DNA of 48,162 nt from Nitrospirota bacterium (GTDB lineage Bacteria; Nitrospirota; JACRHJ01): positions 1-48,162 of the forward strand of contig JACRHJ010000058.1 in the NCBI GenBank assembly GCA_016212105.1, read 5' to 3'. Position 1 is the first letter of the stretch. Every line of letters starts with the position of its first letter. The notes beneath the pieces were generated by a model, which saw nothing but the letters and a program-made list of their open reading frames with translations, was not told where the DNA came from and did not search any database. This document shows, piece after piece, positions 22,476-31,818 of this stretch. The position numbers and the translations under genes were made by a program.

Positions 22476-23761
22476 CGCCTGACGGCCTCAGCCGCCGCCC
22501 TGCCTTCGAGGATGGCCTCCTCCATGCCGGAGTACTCCCAGGCCCCGTAACGGCCTATGCTCCGGATACCCTTGGACGACAGCCAGCCGGTTATCGCCGG
22601 GTGCGCGGCCTTGAAGTGGGCGTCGAATACGACGTATCCGTACTTTATGTCGTACACGTCCCGGACGGGGACTTCGTCGTCCTCGGTCAGGATGCCGGAT
22701 TTGACGAGTCCGGCCAGGACGGACTCGACAAGCGCGCCGGGCGGGGTGTCGTCGCCCGGTATGTGCGAAACCTCGACGTACAGCGCGCTGCATCCGGAGG
22801 GTGCGGCGTCCGGGGAGAAATTGTCCAGGAACCCGGCGCGGTAGAACGGGAAGCAGTCTTCCGGGAAGTAGACCCAGTGGTAAGGCGACACCTTCTCGCG
22901 CGCGACGCCGAGGCTTATGTCGTACACCGAGACGTAGCGGAGCCTCTCCGCCGCATCGCGGATGTCCTTCGGCACGTCTTTTATAATTTTTATCAGTTCC
23001 GGCAGCGGCATCGTGGAAATCAAATCGTCGTACCAGGCGGTGTAGCCGGTGTCGAAGGATACCGTCCTTCTCTCCGCGTCTATCTCCACCGCCCGCTGGC
23101 CGAGCGAGAGCTGCCTGACGAACGGCAGGAAGGCCTCGACAAGCGAGTATATCCCGCCCCGCTCGGGGTAGAAGAATTTTGCGTTGTAGCCCAGGCCTTC
23201 GGCCCCCTCTTTGGTAGCGCCCCGCTTTATATCGTCCACTGCCGGGATGGGTACGTAGGGCGCTATGCCCTCGACGGACATGTCTTCGAGCGGGTACCGC
23301 CAGAGCTTCGCGTTGTACGGGAGCATGAAGTGGCGGGCGATGCCCTCGCCCATGTGGTGGAGTATCCAGTCGCGGAAGTTCTCCGGCTCGGCTGCCCCGG
23401 CCGACCTTCCGGGCGCGGACATGAAGCCCTCCACGCATTCGCGCGCGGCGTCTCCGGGCAGGCCGTATGTGTTGGCCTGGAACGGGTAGCCGGAAAAGAC
23501 GCCCTTTGAGTATATGGCGGAGTTTCTGGCGTGCTCCTTGAGGTTGCCCTTCAGGAGCCCCTGCACAAGGCCCCGGACATAGGCATCCTTGAGGTGCAGG
23601 AGGTGTCCGGTGCGGTCGAACTTGTACCCGCCGACCTCTTTCGTCTGGAGGAGCCCGCCGGGAGTGGTGTCGGCCTCGAAGACCTCGAACCCCTTCTTCA
23701 GGTGGTACGCGGCGGACAGCCCGGCCAGCCCGGCGCCGATTATTACCGTCCCGTCAGCCAT
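22472..23761 (-). CDS. NAD(P)/FAD-binding protein, UDP-galactopyranose-mutase-like
   Basis: The protein has 429 residues with GGAGG upstream of ATG. The N-terminal Rossmann motif VIIGAGLAGLSAAYHL binds FAD, with FEVFEADTTPGGLLQT after it. FDRTGHLLH, 'MLPYNAKLWRYPLEDMS' and GRYGAWEYSGMEEAI match the amine-oxidase/UGM-like superfamily used in surface-glycan clusters, where UGM converts UDP-galactopyranose to the furanose form. The protoporphyrinogen-oxidase-like group shares these features, so the exact reaction stays open. It lies between the WecA-like and GT4 genes with a 4-base overlap to the latter. Confidence 0.8.
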   Translation of the reverse strand: MADGTVIIGAGLAGLSAAYHLKKGFEVFEADTTPGGLLQTKEVGGYKFDRTGHLLHLKDAYVRGLVQGLLKGNLKEHARNSAIYSKGVFSGYPFQANTYGLPGDAARECVEGFMSAPGRSAGAAEPENFRDWILHHMGEGIARHFMLPYNAKLWRYPLEDMSVEGIAPYVPIPAVDDIKRGATKEGAEGLGYNAKFFYPERGGIYSLVEAFLPFVRQLSLGQRAVEIDAERRTVSFDTGYTAWYDDLISTMPLPELIKIIKDVPKDIRDAAERLRYVSVYDISLGVAREKVSPYHWVYFPEDCFPFYRAGFLDNFSPDAAPSGCSALYVEVSHIPGDDTPPGALVESVLAGLVKSGILTEDDEVPVRDVYDIKYGYVVFDAHFKAAHPAITGWLSSKGIRSIGRYGAWEYSGMEEAILEGRAAAEAVRR

Positions 23762-23762
23762 C

Positions 23763-24785
23763 TCAGGCCTCCACGTTTATCCTGCCGAGCATGAAAGCGA
23801 TGAATGCGACGACGACGGCGAGGAGCCCGATGCAGACATAGAGGTACGGGAGGTATGAGACGCGGATGAGCACAAGCGCCCAGGCGGAGAGCATGGCTGC
23901 CGCGAGGTAGCTCGCGACGACTATCCTCCTTACCGGCCATCCGAGCCTTTTGAGCCTTATGGCGAAGTGGTCGTTGGAGCCGTGGAACATCGATATGCCC
24001 TTCCGGAAACGGAAGAACATGACGAGGAGCGTGTCGAATATTGGGACGCCGAGTATGAGTACCGGCGCGATGAACCCGAAGTAGTTGGTTTTGGTGTAGC
24101 TGCCGACGGTGTTGCCTATGGAAAGCGCGGCGAGCGTGAAACCGAGGAACATGCTGCCGGTGTCGCCCATGTAGATCTTTGCCGGGTGGAAGTTGTACCG
24201 GAGAAACCCGAGCGCGGAGCCCGCGAGGGCTATGGCCATTATGGCGACGGTTGTCTTTTCGTTCCCGATGGCGACGACGGAGAGGGTGATAGCCGCGATA
24301 GCAGCGATCCCGGACGACAGGCCGTCCATTACGTCAATTATATTGAATGCGTTCGTCACGCCGACAATCCAGAGGCCGGTGAGAAAGACCCGGAGCCAGA
24401 ACGGTATGAATGTGAGGTATATCATAGTGCCGGACTTGATGAGGACGAAGGCGGCGATTATCTGGCCTATGAGCTTCACCTCCGGCTGGAGGACGCCGAA
24501 GTCGTCGATAAGGCCGAGCAGGACGATTATCGTGCCGCCGAGCATGATGCCGAGGAGTTCGTATGAGAACGTGAACGTCAGCGAGAGGGCGAGCAGGAAC
24601 GCGAGGTATATGGCAAGCCCGCCGAGGTACGGCACCGGGTCCCTCTGGACCTTCAGGTTCCCGTCCGGCCTGTCCACGATGCCGAACTTTATCGCGGCCT
24701 GACGTGCCATCGGCGTGCCGTATATAGCCAGCAGGAACGACAGGACGAACGTCAGGAAATAGACCGCGTAGAACTCAAGTTTCAT
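23763..24785 (-). CDS. Undecaprenyl-phosphate sugar-1-phosphate transferase (WecA/MraY type)
   Basis: The protein has 340 residues with about ten membrane helices. Family motifs are visible: KVQRDPVPYLGGLAIYL, GLIDDFGVLQPEVKLIGQ (aspartate pair), NAFNIIDVMDGLSSG (catalytic Asp region), KIYMGDTGSMFLGF, and SNDHFAIRLKRLG near the cytoplasmic loop. It would start a lipid-linked glycan by moving a HexNAc-1-phosphate onto undecaprenyl phosphate. It is more like WecA than MraY, as it lies in a polysaccharide cluster away from murein genes. It overlaps the GT2 gene by 11 bases, with AAGAGGACGG upstream of ATG. Confidence 0.92.
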   Translation of the reverse strand: MKLEFYAVYFLTFVLSFLLAIYGTPMARQAAIKFGIVDRPDGNLKVQRDPVPYLGGLAIYLAFLLALSLTFTFSYELLGIMLGGTIIVLLGLIDDFGVLQPEVKLIGQIIAAFVLIKSGTMIYLTFIPFWLRVFLTGLWIVGVTNAFNIIDVMDGLSSGIAAIAAITLSVVAIGNEKTTVAIMAIALAGSALGFLRYNFHPAKIYMGDTGSMFLGFTLAALSIGNTVGSYTKTNYFGFIAPVLILGVPIFDTLLVMFFRFRKGISMFHGSNDHFAIRLKRLGWPVRRIVVASYLAAAMLSAWALVLIRVSYLPYLYVCIGLLAVVVAFIAFMLGRINVEA

Positions 24786-25725
24786 CCGTCCTCTTCCTTT
24801 GCCGCCATGCGTCTGGCAGGGCCTTCGCCCCGCGGAGTATATCGGGTATGCTGCCTGGGGAGAATATCAGCAGGAACAACCAGACCTTTATATCATATGC
24901 GAGTATAAAAGGCAAGTTCAATAAGAATTCCGGCAAGTTATCGTTCTTCAGGATGGTCAGCCAGCGGTTCCTCACAAGCCTCGCCCGCATTGCCGGGGAC
25001 AGGTACGCGAAGTCGTATCCTTCGAACAACCCGAGTGGCGGCTTTCCGGTCTTGGCGGTGCCTCCCCTCGCGTGGTACGCGACCGCCTTCGGGGTGTAGT
25101 ACGCCTTCCATCCCCTGCGGTTGGCACGCCATGCGACGTCCAGGTCCTCGTAGAAGGCCTCGAACGACTCGTCGAAGTACTGCCCGTCATGCGCAACGTC
25201 TTTCAGCATCGCCCGCCGGTAAAGAGGTGCGACCCCACCCGCGCCGAAGACATATCCGGGTTCCGGATACCGCCCCACGTCCGGGTCGCCGTAGCCCCGC
25301 TCGACCGGCCGCCTGTCGCGTCCAAGCGACAGACCCGTGGTGTCCAGCCTCTTCCCGCCGGTTCGCAGTATCCGGCCGCTGACCGAGCCGATTTTATTGT
25401 CCAGCTCCATCGCCCGCACCATATGAGAGACGAAGTCTTTTTCTATCGTAACATCGTTGTTAAGGACGAGGACGTACTCGCCGTCCGTGGCCTTTATGCC
25501 CTGGTTGTGCGCGGCGCAGAAGAAGAGGTTGGTCTCGTTCACGATGAGCTTCACGGTGGGGAACTTGACGCGCACCATATCCGCCGAGCCGTCGGCGCTG
25601 GCGTTGTCCACCACAACGACCTCGACCTCCGGGTAGTCCTGCGCCATGACGGATGCGAGGCAGGCCTCAAGCAGGCCTTTCCTGTTGTAGTTTACTATGG
25701 AGATGGAGACTTTTGGTTTGCTCAT
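24775..25725 (-). CDS. GT2-family glycosyltransferase
   Basis: The protein has 316 residues. It has the GT-A fold typical of family 2: VSISIVNYNRKGLLEACLASV, VVVVDNASADGSADMV, LIVNETNLFFCAAHNQGI and VLVLNNDVTIE (metal-binding acidic site), then a rhamnosyltransferase-like middle 'FEAFYEDLDVAWRANRRGW' and a C-terminal hydrophobic stretch (about 270-300). It acts at the cytoplasmic membrane face. No ribosome binding site is visible: a palindromic repeat ends 3 bases before the ATG. It is first of the four coupled cluster genes. Confidence 0.9.
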   Translation of the reverse strand: MSKPKVSISIVNYNRKGLLEACLASVMAQDYPEVEVVVVDNASADGSADMVRVKFPTVKLIVNETNLFFCAAHNQGIKATDGEYVLVLNNDVTIEKDFVSHMVRAMELDNKIGSVSGRILRTGGKRLDTTGLSLGRDRRPVERGYGDPDVGRYPEPGYVFGAGGVAPLYRRAMLKDVAHDGQYFDESFEAFYEDLDVAWRANRRGWKAYYTPKAVAYHARGGTAKTGKPPLGLFEGYDFAYLSPAMRARLVRNRWLTILKNDNLPEFLLNLPFILAYDIKVWLFLLIFSPGSIPDILRGAKALPDAWRQRKRTDET

Positions 25726-25728
25726 ATT

Positions 25729-25922
25729 GTAGGGGCCGACCTATGTGTCGGCCCTTGTTTTATCATTGGATTTCGTAGGGGCCGGACTCCGAACTCGTCT
25801 TGTCACCTCCGTGCAAACGGGGGGCCATTTTGATTTCATGCATTTAAAATGGATTCCCGCCGGAGTTTACCCCGGTATGCCTAAAGCCGGGGCGGAATGA
25901 CGGACGGTGGGCGCATCCCACC
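25729..25922. repeat. Stack of three repeat families
   Basis: The whole gap is repeats: GTAGGGGCCGACC...GTCGGCCC (25729-25754), a degraded unit with CACCTCCGTGCAAACGGGGG (25804-25823), the composite hairpin GGATTCCCGCC...GGCGGAATGACGG (25851-25903) with an inner CCCCGG-CCGGGG stem, and a half REP GGTGGGCGCATCCCACCCTAC (25905-25925) that gives the next gene its stop codon. Confidence 0.8.
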
Positions 25923-27269
25923 CTACATCAGCCTTCTCCCCTCGAACTCCGCGCCGTCCAGGCCGAGGAAGCCCGCGACGGTCGCGGACGCGTCGAGTAT
26001 GTTCGGCCGCTCGACTGCCAGCCCGCTCGGGGCCGGGCCGCTTATGTAGAGCATGGCGTCGTCCTGCGTGTGCATGCCGGTCAGGAAGCCCTTCTCGTGC
26101 AGAACTGACTTCGAAATCGAGCCTTTGAGGTCGAAGCCGTAGTTGGACAGGAGCACAAGGTCCGGCGCATCGGCAGCGCACGGCCCGGAGTACAGCTCCT
26201 CCTTGCGCTTCACGGCACGGAGGACAGGCCTGCCGTCCACCTTCAGCTCCATCAGCCCGGCGGCTATCTCGTCCGCAAGGCGCGTCCTGTCGGCGTCCTC
26301 GACGCTTCCGTTCTCGTAGCGGCCCTTGCGGTTGATGTATATGCGCGAGGGGTCGAGCGCGAAGGCCGCCGTGCCCGGCGCGATGTCCTCCCAGGACTGG
26401 GCTGGGGACTTTGCGAGCTTCAGATACCCGTTCTCCCGCAGCCAGGAGTTGACGAATACCTCCTGCTCGCAGTGCGTGAAGCCGTGGTCGGACATTATGA
26501 CGAGCGGCGCGCCGGGCCGGACCTCCGCCAGACGCCCGGCGAACTCGCAGATGAACGCGTCTATCTCCCTGTAGAACTCGATGAAGAAGCCGTGGTACGG
26601 GCTTGTCTTGTCCAAATACGCCGACCAGAGGAAGTGGTGGAGCCTGTCGGTCTCGGTCACGACGCCGACGAATAAATCCCAGGGCACGCCTGACGCCCCG
26701 GATGATAGGTAGTGGAGTATAGCCTCCCTGCGCTTTGCGAGCGTGAGTCTCAGGTCGTCCACGAGGACGTCAGCCGACTCGCGTGCCTTTACAGTATCCA
26801 CGTCTATCCTGTAACCCATGCCGGAGAGGTAGTCATACGCCGAGTCCGGGTAAGTCGCCTTCTTTAGGTCGAGAGCGACGAAGCCCGCCGTCAGGACGCC
26901 ATTCAGAGGGCGGGCGGGGTACGTCTGGGGTACGTTAAGTACGACCGACGGCCGTCCCGCGTCTGTCAGCCTGTCCCACAGCGTCTTCGCCTTCGTGCTG
27001 CCGGAGTTCGGGAAGTACATCCTGTACCCGCCGGGCTTCAGGTCCATGAAGCCGTATATGCCGTGCCGGCCCGGGTTCACTCCGGTGATGAAGCTCGTCC
27101 AGGCGACGGATGAGACCTCCGGGACCGTCGTTTCCATACGCATCAGGCGACCGGAGCCGAGAAGCCCCTTGAGGTTCGGCATGACGCCCGCGGCCATAAG
27201 CTCCGTCACGAGCGAGTAAGGTGTGCCGTCCAGGCCGAGGAAGGCGGCGGCGTTATTGGATTGCGTCAA
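25923..27269 (-). CDS. Alkaline-phosphatase-superfamily phosphodiesterase/phosphatase
   Basis: The protein has 448 residues. I place the start at TTG 27269, where GGGAG lies 8 bases upstream and the first strand FLGLDG follows; the longer frame reads back into repeats. Metal-site motifs of the type I phosphodiesterase/nucleotide pyrophosphatase group are present: LGLDGTPYSL (Asp), EVSSVAWTSFITGVNPGRHGIYGF (nucleophile Thr), VIMSDHGFTHCEQEVFVN (Asp-His) and GFLTGMHTQDD (His). It would hydrolyse a phosphoester, perhaps nucleotide-sugar linked or phosphoglycolipid. No signal peptide is seen. Its place among glycan genes suggests envelope work, but this is inference. The last two codons (Met-stop) overlap a REP repeat. 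Confidence 0.85.
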   Translation of the reverse strand: MTQSNNAAAFLGLDGTPYSLVTELMAAGVMPNLKGLLGSGRLMRMETTVPEVSSVAWTSFITGVNPGRHGIYGFMDLKPGGYRMYFPNSGSTKAKTLWDRLTDAGRPSVVLNVPQTYPARPLNGVLTAGFVALDLKKATYPDSAYDYLSGMGYRIDVDTVKARESADVLVDDLRLTLAKRREAILHYLSSGASGVPWDLFVGVVTETDRLHHFLWSAYLDKTSPYHGFFIEFYREIDAFICEFAGRLAEVRPGAPLVIMSDHGFTHCEQEVFVNSWLRENGYLKLAKSPAQSWEDIAPGTAAFALDPSRIYINRKGRYENGSVEDADRTRLADEIAAGLMELKVDGRPVLRAVKRKEELYSGPCAADAPDLVLLSNYGFDLKGSISKSVLHEKGFLTGMHTQDDAMLYISGPAPSGLAVERPNILDASATVAGFLGLDGAEFEGRRLM

Positions 27270-27582
<313 letters not shown>

Positions 27583-28266
27583 TTACATATACCCAAGCCC
27601 CTTCAGCCGCTCCTTGATAGCCTCTTCGTCCTCTTCCTCGTCGCCGGACGGAAGCTCGGCGGCGGGCGAGGGCGAGGCGGCGGCGAGGGCGCCGGCCCTG
27701 TTCCGATACATCTCCGGGTTGGCAACGGCTGCCATCCTGTCCACGTCCAGGCCGCGCCCGAGGAAGCCGTCGAGCATCGCAGCCGCACCAGACGGGTCGT
27801 TTATCACGTCGTTGTATTTCAGGAACAGCACCGAGAAATTGCCCTGGTTCCTGAGCCATTCCTTTATCTCGGCCAGGTGCTTCTCGTACAGCGCGCGCGT
27901 CTTCGAGTCGTCCTCGTCGCTCACCGGCTTGCCCATCCGCTCCAGCATCTTCCTCTGAGACGCAAGCACCTCGGAGAGGTCGCGCTCCATGAAGACGACC
28001 GCGTACTCGCGGTCCGCCGGGAGGTCGTACAGGAGCATCGAGACCATCTTGAAGACCTTGCCGCGCGCCCCGTCCAGCCACGCGGTGTCGTCCTTTATCT
28101 CCTTGACCTTCTCCAGCTCGTAGTACCCGCCGAGGTTGTCCTCGTCGGCCTCGCGTATGTTGTCAGCGAGGACGGGGATACCACCCGCTTCGAGCATCTT
28201 CATCATCATCGACGTCCCGGTCCTCGGCAGACCGGACACTATCGTCGTCACGTTGCTTGAGTGCAT
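27583..28266 (-). CDS. Sulfotransferase-like P-loop protein
   Basis: The protein has 227 residues. ATG 28266 (GAGAGG 5 bases upstream) is favoured over an upstream start. The motif IVSGLPRTGTSMMMKMLEAGG near the N-terminus is the PAPS-binding loop type found in sulfotransferases, and VFMERDLSEVLASQRKML supplies the second conserved region. 'FLKYNDVINDPSGAAAMLDGFLG' is the usual C-terminal helix. The tail (about 195-227) is an acidic, low-complexity stretch. It could sulfate a glycan or lipid, or be a kinase-like relative. The tandem repeat begins 10 bases after its stop. Confidence 0.75.
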   Translation of the reverse strand: MHSSNVTTIVSGLPRTGTSMMMKMLEAGGIPVLADNIREADEDNLGGYYELEKVKEIKDDTAWLDGARGKVFKMVSMLLYDLPADREYAVVFMERDLSEVLASQRKMLERMGKPVSDEDDSKTRALYEKHLAEIKEWLRNQGNFSVLFLKYNDVINDPSGAAAMLDGFLGRGLDVDRMAAVANPEMYRNRAGALAAASPSPAAELPSGDEEEDEEAIKERLKGLGYM

Positions 28267-28350
28267 GGCATCCTCTCGAAAGCAGGAGAACAAGTCCCGC
28301 CTTTTTGTAAAAAGGCGGCCCAAAAACTTCGGTGATAACGCCGGTTTTAT

Positions 28351-28376
28351 GTAGGGGCCGACCCGTGTGTCGGCCC
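28351..28376. repeat. GTAGGGGCCGAC palindrome
   Basis: GTAGGGGCCGACCCGTGTGTCGGCCC; same family as 19727, 25729 and 27293. It sits between the ligase gene and the sulfotransferase gene and has CTTCTTT downstream. Confidence 0.7.
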
Positions 28377-28405
28377 TTCTTTCAAAGTCGCCGCATTATA
28401 CCACA

Positions 28406-30127
28406 TCATCGCCGCCCGCCGCCCTGTTTTTCGGCCGCCTCCAGGTATTTTTTGAGCGGCGCGCTCGAAGGGTAACGTTCGAGCGCCTTCCTGAACTCGA
28501 CACGCGCGCGCACCCTGTCCCGCATCCGCATGTAGAGTATGCCGAGGTCCCGGTAATGGAACGGGTAGTCCGGGTTAAGCTCTATCGCCCTGTTGTACCC
28601 GACCTCGGCGGACTTCACGGACTTCATGCCGTCCACCGCCGCCCGGCCCTCGTAAAGCCCGGCAAGCAGGGCGTGGAGCGAGTCGTCGTATGGCCTCAGG
28701 GCGGAGGCGGAGCGGGCAAGCTCCAGCGCCTCTTCCGGGCCGGGCCTCGTCCGAGCCGCGTCCTGGCTGGTAATGCCGTCCTCCGCGAGGACGCCGAGGG
28801 CGGCGGAAGCCCTCTGGCCAGCCATGTAGTCCCTGACCTGATAGACGCCGAACACGAGGAACAATACGGTTACAGCCGCGCCCAATGCGCGGCCTGAGGG
28901 CCCTGCCGGCCGGACCTCCCCGACCGACGCGGAAATGCCGAACAGGAACCAGAACGCGGCCGCCGTCTCCGGGACATACCAGGTGTAGTCCACAAGGTTG
29001 TGCGCGAGGAACGCGGCGACACCGGCCATGACCGCGGCCGCATGCATATGTCCGGGGGCCCGGAGCCTACGGATGCACCAGACAAACGAGGCCCCGAAGA
29101 CCGCCGCGGCGGCGAGGACGCCAGGCGGCCCCAGCTCGGCGAGAAGGTGCAGGACGAGGTCGTGCGCGTACCTCGTCTCCCCTGCCCCGGCGGGCATGTA
29201 CCTCATGTACTCTATACCGAAGCTCCCTGCCCCGAAGCCTGTAAGCGGCGAGGCCTTCCATATGTCCAACGCACCAGACCAGTAGTGGAGCCTCTGCTCG
29301 ACCGACCATCCGAGGCCCAGGGGGCCGGAACGCTGGAGCCTGATAAAGGCGACCGCGAGACCCAGGACGGCAAGCGCGCCTCCGGCAGCGGCCATGCGGC
29401 CCGGCAGCCTGCTCCCGGCGCGGTGGTACGATACAGCAAGAAAGACAGACATGCCGCTGACGAGCGCGATTACACCGCCCACCGACCTGGTCAGGACGAA
29501 GGCCACGAGCATCAGCAAGAGGCCTGACAGGTACAGAAGACGCCTTGCGCCTCCAGCTGCGGCCGCCGCAAGAGATATGCCGACGGGGGCCGCTACTGCG
29601 AGGTAGCATGCGAGGACGTTGGGGGAGAGCATGGTGGAGAACACGCGGCCGTACCTGACCGTGGCGGCGGCGCTCGCATGCCTGCCGGGACTGATTGAAC
29701 GCGCGGCCTCGGCCCCCCTCAGGTACTCGGCCGTATTTGCGAAACCTATGAAGTACTGGTAGATGCCGTACATGGAGACCAGGACCGCTGACCAGAACAA
29801 CGTCCTTAGGAGCGCGTCACGGCGTCCCGGGTCGGACGCGGAGGCGGACACGACATACGCGAACAGCAAATATCCGGTGAGACGGAATGCCTGCGAGAGA
29901 GTGCCGGAGAGGTTGACGCTCCATGCCGAGGACGCATAGACCACGGCGGCCATCAGCCACGCCGGCCATACACGGGCCAGGGAGGAAGGACCAGCCTCCC
30001 AGACGGTGAAGCAGGCGAGGACGAGGACGGCCAGCGTAAACATGTCGGAGGACCAGGGGTATATGCTCCCGGACACTGCGGCCGAAAATACCAGCAGCAG
30101 CCCTGCGGCGGCGGCCACCGTCCTCAT
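28406..30127 (-). CDS. O-antigen ligase/polymerase (Wzy_C) with C-terminal TPRs, second copy
   Basis: The protein has 573 residues. About ten to twelve membrane helices fill residues 1-440. The large periplasmic loop has the Wzy_C pattern RLHYWSGALDIWKASPLTGFG, then a His-rich YAHDLVLHLLAELG, as in WaaL, Wzy and PglL/PilO-type enzymes. After the last helix (about 425-442) two TPR-like repeats follow (YNRAIELNPDYPFHYRDLG; VRARVEFRKALERYPSSAP). It moves a lipid-linked glycan onto an acceptor at the outer face of the inner membrane. It overlaps the permease gene by 4 bases and is last in the pilus-linked operon. The acceptor is unknown: lipid A core, pilin or another glycan chain are all possible. 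Confidence 0.82.
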   Translation of the reverse strand: MRTVAAAAGLLLVFSAAVSGSIYPWSSDMFTLAVLVLACFTVWEAGPSSLARVWPAWLMAAVVYASSAWSVNLSGTLSQAFRLTGYLLFAYVVSASASDPGRRDALLRTLFWSAVLVSMYGIYQYFIGFANTAEYLRGAEAARSISPGRHASAAATVRYGRVFSTMLSPNVLACYLAVAAPVGISLAAAAAGGARRLLYLSGLLLMLVAFVLTRSVGGVIALVSGMSVFLAVSYHRAGSRLPGRMAAAGGALAVLGLAVAFIRLQRSGPLGLGWSVEQRLHYWSGALDIWKASPLTGFGAGSFGIEYMRYMPAGAGETRYAHDLVLHLLAELGPPGVLAAAAVFGASFVWCIRRLRAPGHMHAAAVMAGVAAFLAHNLVDYTWYVPETAAAFWFLFGISASVGEVRPAGPSGRALGAAVTVLFLVFGVYQVRDYMAGQRASAALGVLAEDGITSQDAARTRPGPEEALELARSASALRPYDDSLHALLAGLYEGRAAVDGMKSVKSAEVGYNRAIELNPDYPFHYRDLGILYMRMRDRVRARVEFRKALERYPSSAPLKKYLEAAEKQGGGRR

Positions 30128-30888
30128 TTGAAGTTTCTTTTCTGGAAGATGAGCGCGGCGAGGAGCAGGAGCGCGCAGACGTAGAACGCGCCGTACCCGG
30201 CGGCCATGAACATATAGGCCGCGCCCACGGGTACGTCGTGGACGACCTTGCCCTTGATGTTGAAGTTCTCGAGGTTGGGAAGCGCGTAGTACAGGAACTC
30301 CAGGACTGCCTTCGCGCTTTCCGCGCCGGCCTTTGCCGCGAGCCCCTTGAGGTCCGAGGTCAGGTGGCCGATTATATAGAGCGCGAGCGTGTATGTCGCG
30401 GAGAGCGTGGGGGTCGAGAACGTGGAGAACAAGAGGGCCGCGGCCGTGACGACGAGCAGCTCGACATATATCAGCAGGACGGCGGGAAGGAGCCCGACGC
30501 CCAGGACCCCGGTGGATAACAGCAGGACCACGAGGAATACGAGGGTCATGACGGAGATGTACGCGAGAAGGACGAGTGCGAGGCCCAGGTACTTCCCGAG
30601 CAGGAACTCGTAGCGCTGTATCGGCTTGGATATTATGGTGTATATCGTCTTCTTCTCAAGCTCCTTGCTGACAAGCCCGATACCCACGAATATCGATATT
30701 ATTATGCCGAAGATGCTGATGCCGGCGAGTGACAGGTCCTCGATGATCTTCGCCCTCTCGCCCACGGTCAGGGCGGACATGATGACAGACATCCCGAGTA
30801 TAAGGAGCGCGAAGAAAACGAGGCTGTAGAAGATCTTGTCCCTGATGACCTCCTTGAACGTGTTGACCGCTATCGCGTATACCTTCAT
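30124..30888 (-). CDS. ABC-2 type transporter permease (PilI-like position)
   Basis: The protein has 254 residues with six membrane helices (N-terminal one at about 20-38). MKVYAIAVNTFKEVIRDKIFYSLV and 'LVSKELEKKTIYTIISKPIQRYEFLLGKYLGL' are the standard ABC-2 permease N-terminus and coupling region. It is coupled to the ATPase gene by an ATGA overlap and to the downstream ligase by another. In Myxococcus pilGHI, an ABC ATPase and permease in the same place next to pilA are needed for pilus formation; in Geobacter, ABC export genes lie near pilA in the xap region. The cargo is unknown. Confidence 0.85.
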   Translation of the reverse strand: MKVYAIAVNTFKEVIRDKIFYSLVFFALLILGMSVIMSALTVGERAKIIEDLSLAGISIFGIIISIFVGIGLVSKELEKKTIYTIISKPIQRYEFLLGKYLGLALVLLAYISVMTLVFLVVLLLSTGVLGVGLLPAVLLIYVELLVVTAAALLFSTFSTPTLSATYTLALYIIGHLTSDLKGLAAKAGAESAKAVLEFLYYALPNLENFNIKGKVVHDVPVGAAYMFMAAGYGAFYVCALLLLAALIFQKRNFK

Positions 30889-31814
30889 GCCCCCTCCCCC
30901 TTCCTTACCTCTTTGAGGAACAGGTCTTCGAGAGACGGGCTGTGCGGGATGAGCGAGACTATCTCGCCCTCGCCCCGGCAGACGAGCCGCTTTGCCTGGC
31001 CGGCCTTGTCGAGGTCGTCGAAGAACAGCACGGTCTGCCTGCCCCTTACCATCACGTTCGCGGCCAGCCCGGAAAGCACCCCGGTCTCGGCCTCGCCGAG
31101 CCCCTCTACCGTCATCTCGACCGCCTTCGCTCCCATCCCGCCCAGAAGCTCCGCGACCGTGCCGGTCGCCCGCAGCTCGCCCTTCACGAGTATCGCCACC
31201 CTGTCGCAGATAACCTCGACGTCCGGCAGTATGTGGGTCGAGAAGAACACCGTCTTGCCCTTGTCCTTGAGGCCTATGATGATGTCCCGTACCTCTTTCC
31301 TGCCGATAGGGTCGAGCCCGCTCATCGGCTCGTCGAGGACGACAAGCTCCGGGTCGTTGATGAGCGCCTGGGCGATACCTATCCTCTGGAGCATCCCCTT
31401 CGAGAACTTGCGGAGCTGCACGTCTCCGGAACGTTCAAGCCCGACCTGACGCAGAAGCTCCGCGGAGCGCGACCTTCTGTCCGCCCGTCCGAGGCCGAAC
31501 AGACGCCCGTAGAAGTCCAGGAACTCGTTCGCGGTGAGGTAGTCGTAGAAGTACGGGTGCTCCGGCAGGAACCCGACGCCCCTCTTGACGTCCACGTCGC
31601 CCAGCTCCCTGCCCATTATCCACGCCTTGCCGGAGCTGGGGTATATCAGGCCCATCAGTATCTTCAGCGTGGTAGTCTTGCCAGCCCCGTTCGGCCCGAG
31701 GAACCCGAACACCTCGCCCTTCCTGACCTCCATGCTGAGGCCTGTAAGGGCCGGGACCTTCCTCATCAGGAAGCCGGAGACAAACACCTTGCACAGGTTT
31801 TCTGTCCTTATCAT
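30885..31814 (-). CDS. ABC transporter ATPase (PilH-like position)
   Basis: The protein has 309 residues. ATG 31814 has GTGAGGAC upstream; the longer frame has no support. Walker A GPNGAGKT (40-47), Q-loop region, signature LRKFSKGMLQRIGIAQAL (SKGM in place of SGGQ), Walker B LVVLDEPMSGLDPIGRKEV and the H-loop FFSTHILPDVE are all present, followed by a C-terminal extension (about 220-309) as in ABC-2 drug/polysaccharide/NosF-like ATPases. It powers the permease coded next to it. Gene order (pilins, ligase, TPR protein, ATPase, permease, ligase) puts it in the pilus-linked operon. Confidence 0.92.
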   Translation of the reverse strand: MIRTENLCKVFVSGFLMRKVPALTGLSMEVRKGEVFGFLGPNGAGKTTTLKILMGLIYPSSGKAWIMGRELGDVDVKRGVGFLPEHPYFYDYLTANEFLDFYGRLFGLGRADRRSRSAELLRQVGLERSGDVQLRKFSKGMLQRIGIAQALINDPELVVLDEPMSGLDPIGRKEVRDIIIGLKDKGKTVFFSTHILPDVEVICDRVAILVKGELRATGTVAELLGGMGAKAVEMTVEGLGEAETGVLSGLAANVMVRGRQTVLFFDDLDKAGQAKRLVCRGEGEIVSLIPHSPSLEDLFLKEVRKGEGA

Positions 31815-31818
31815 GTCC

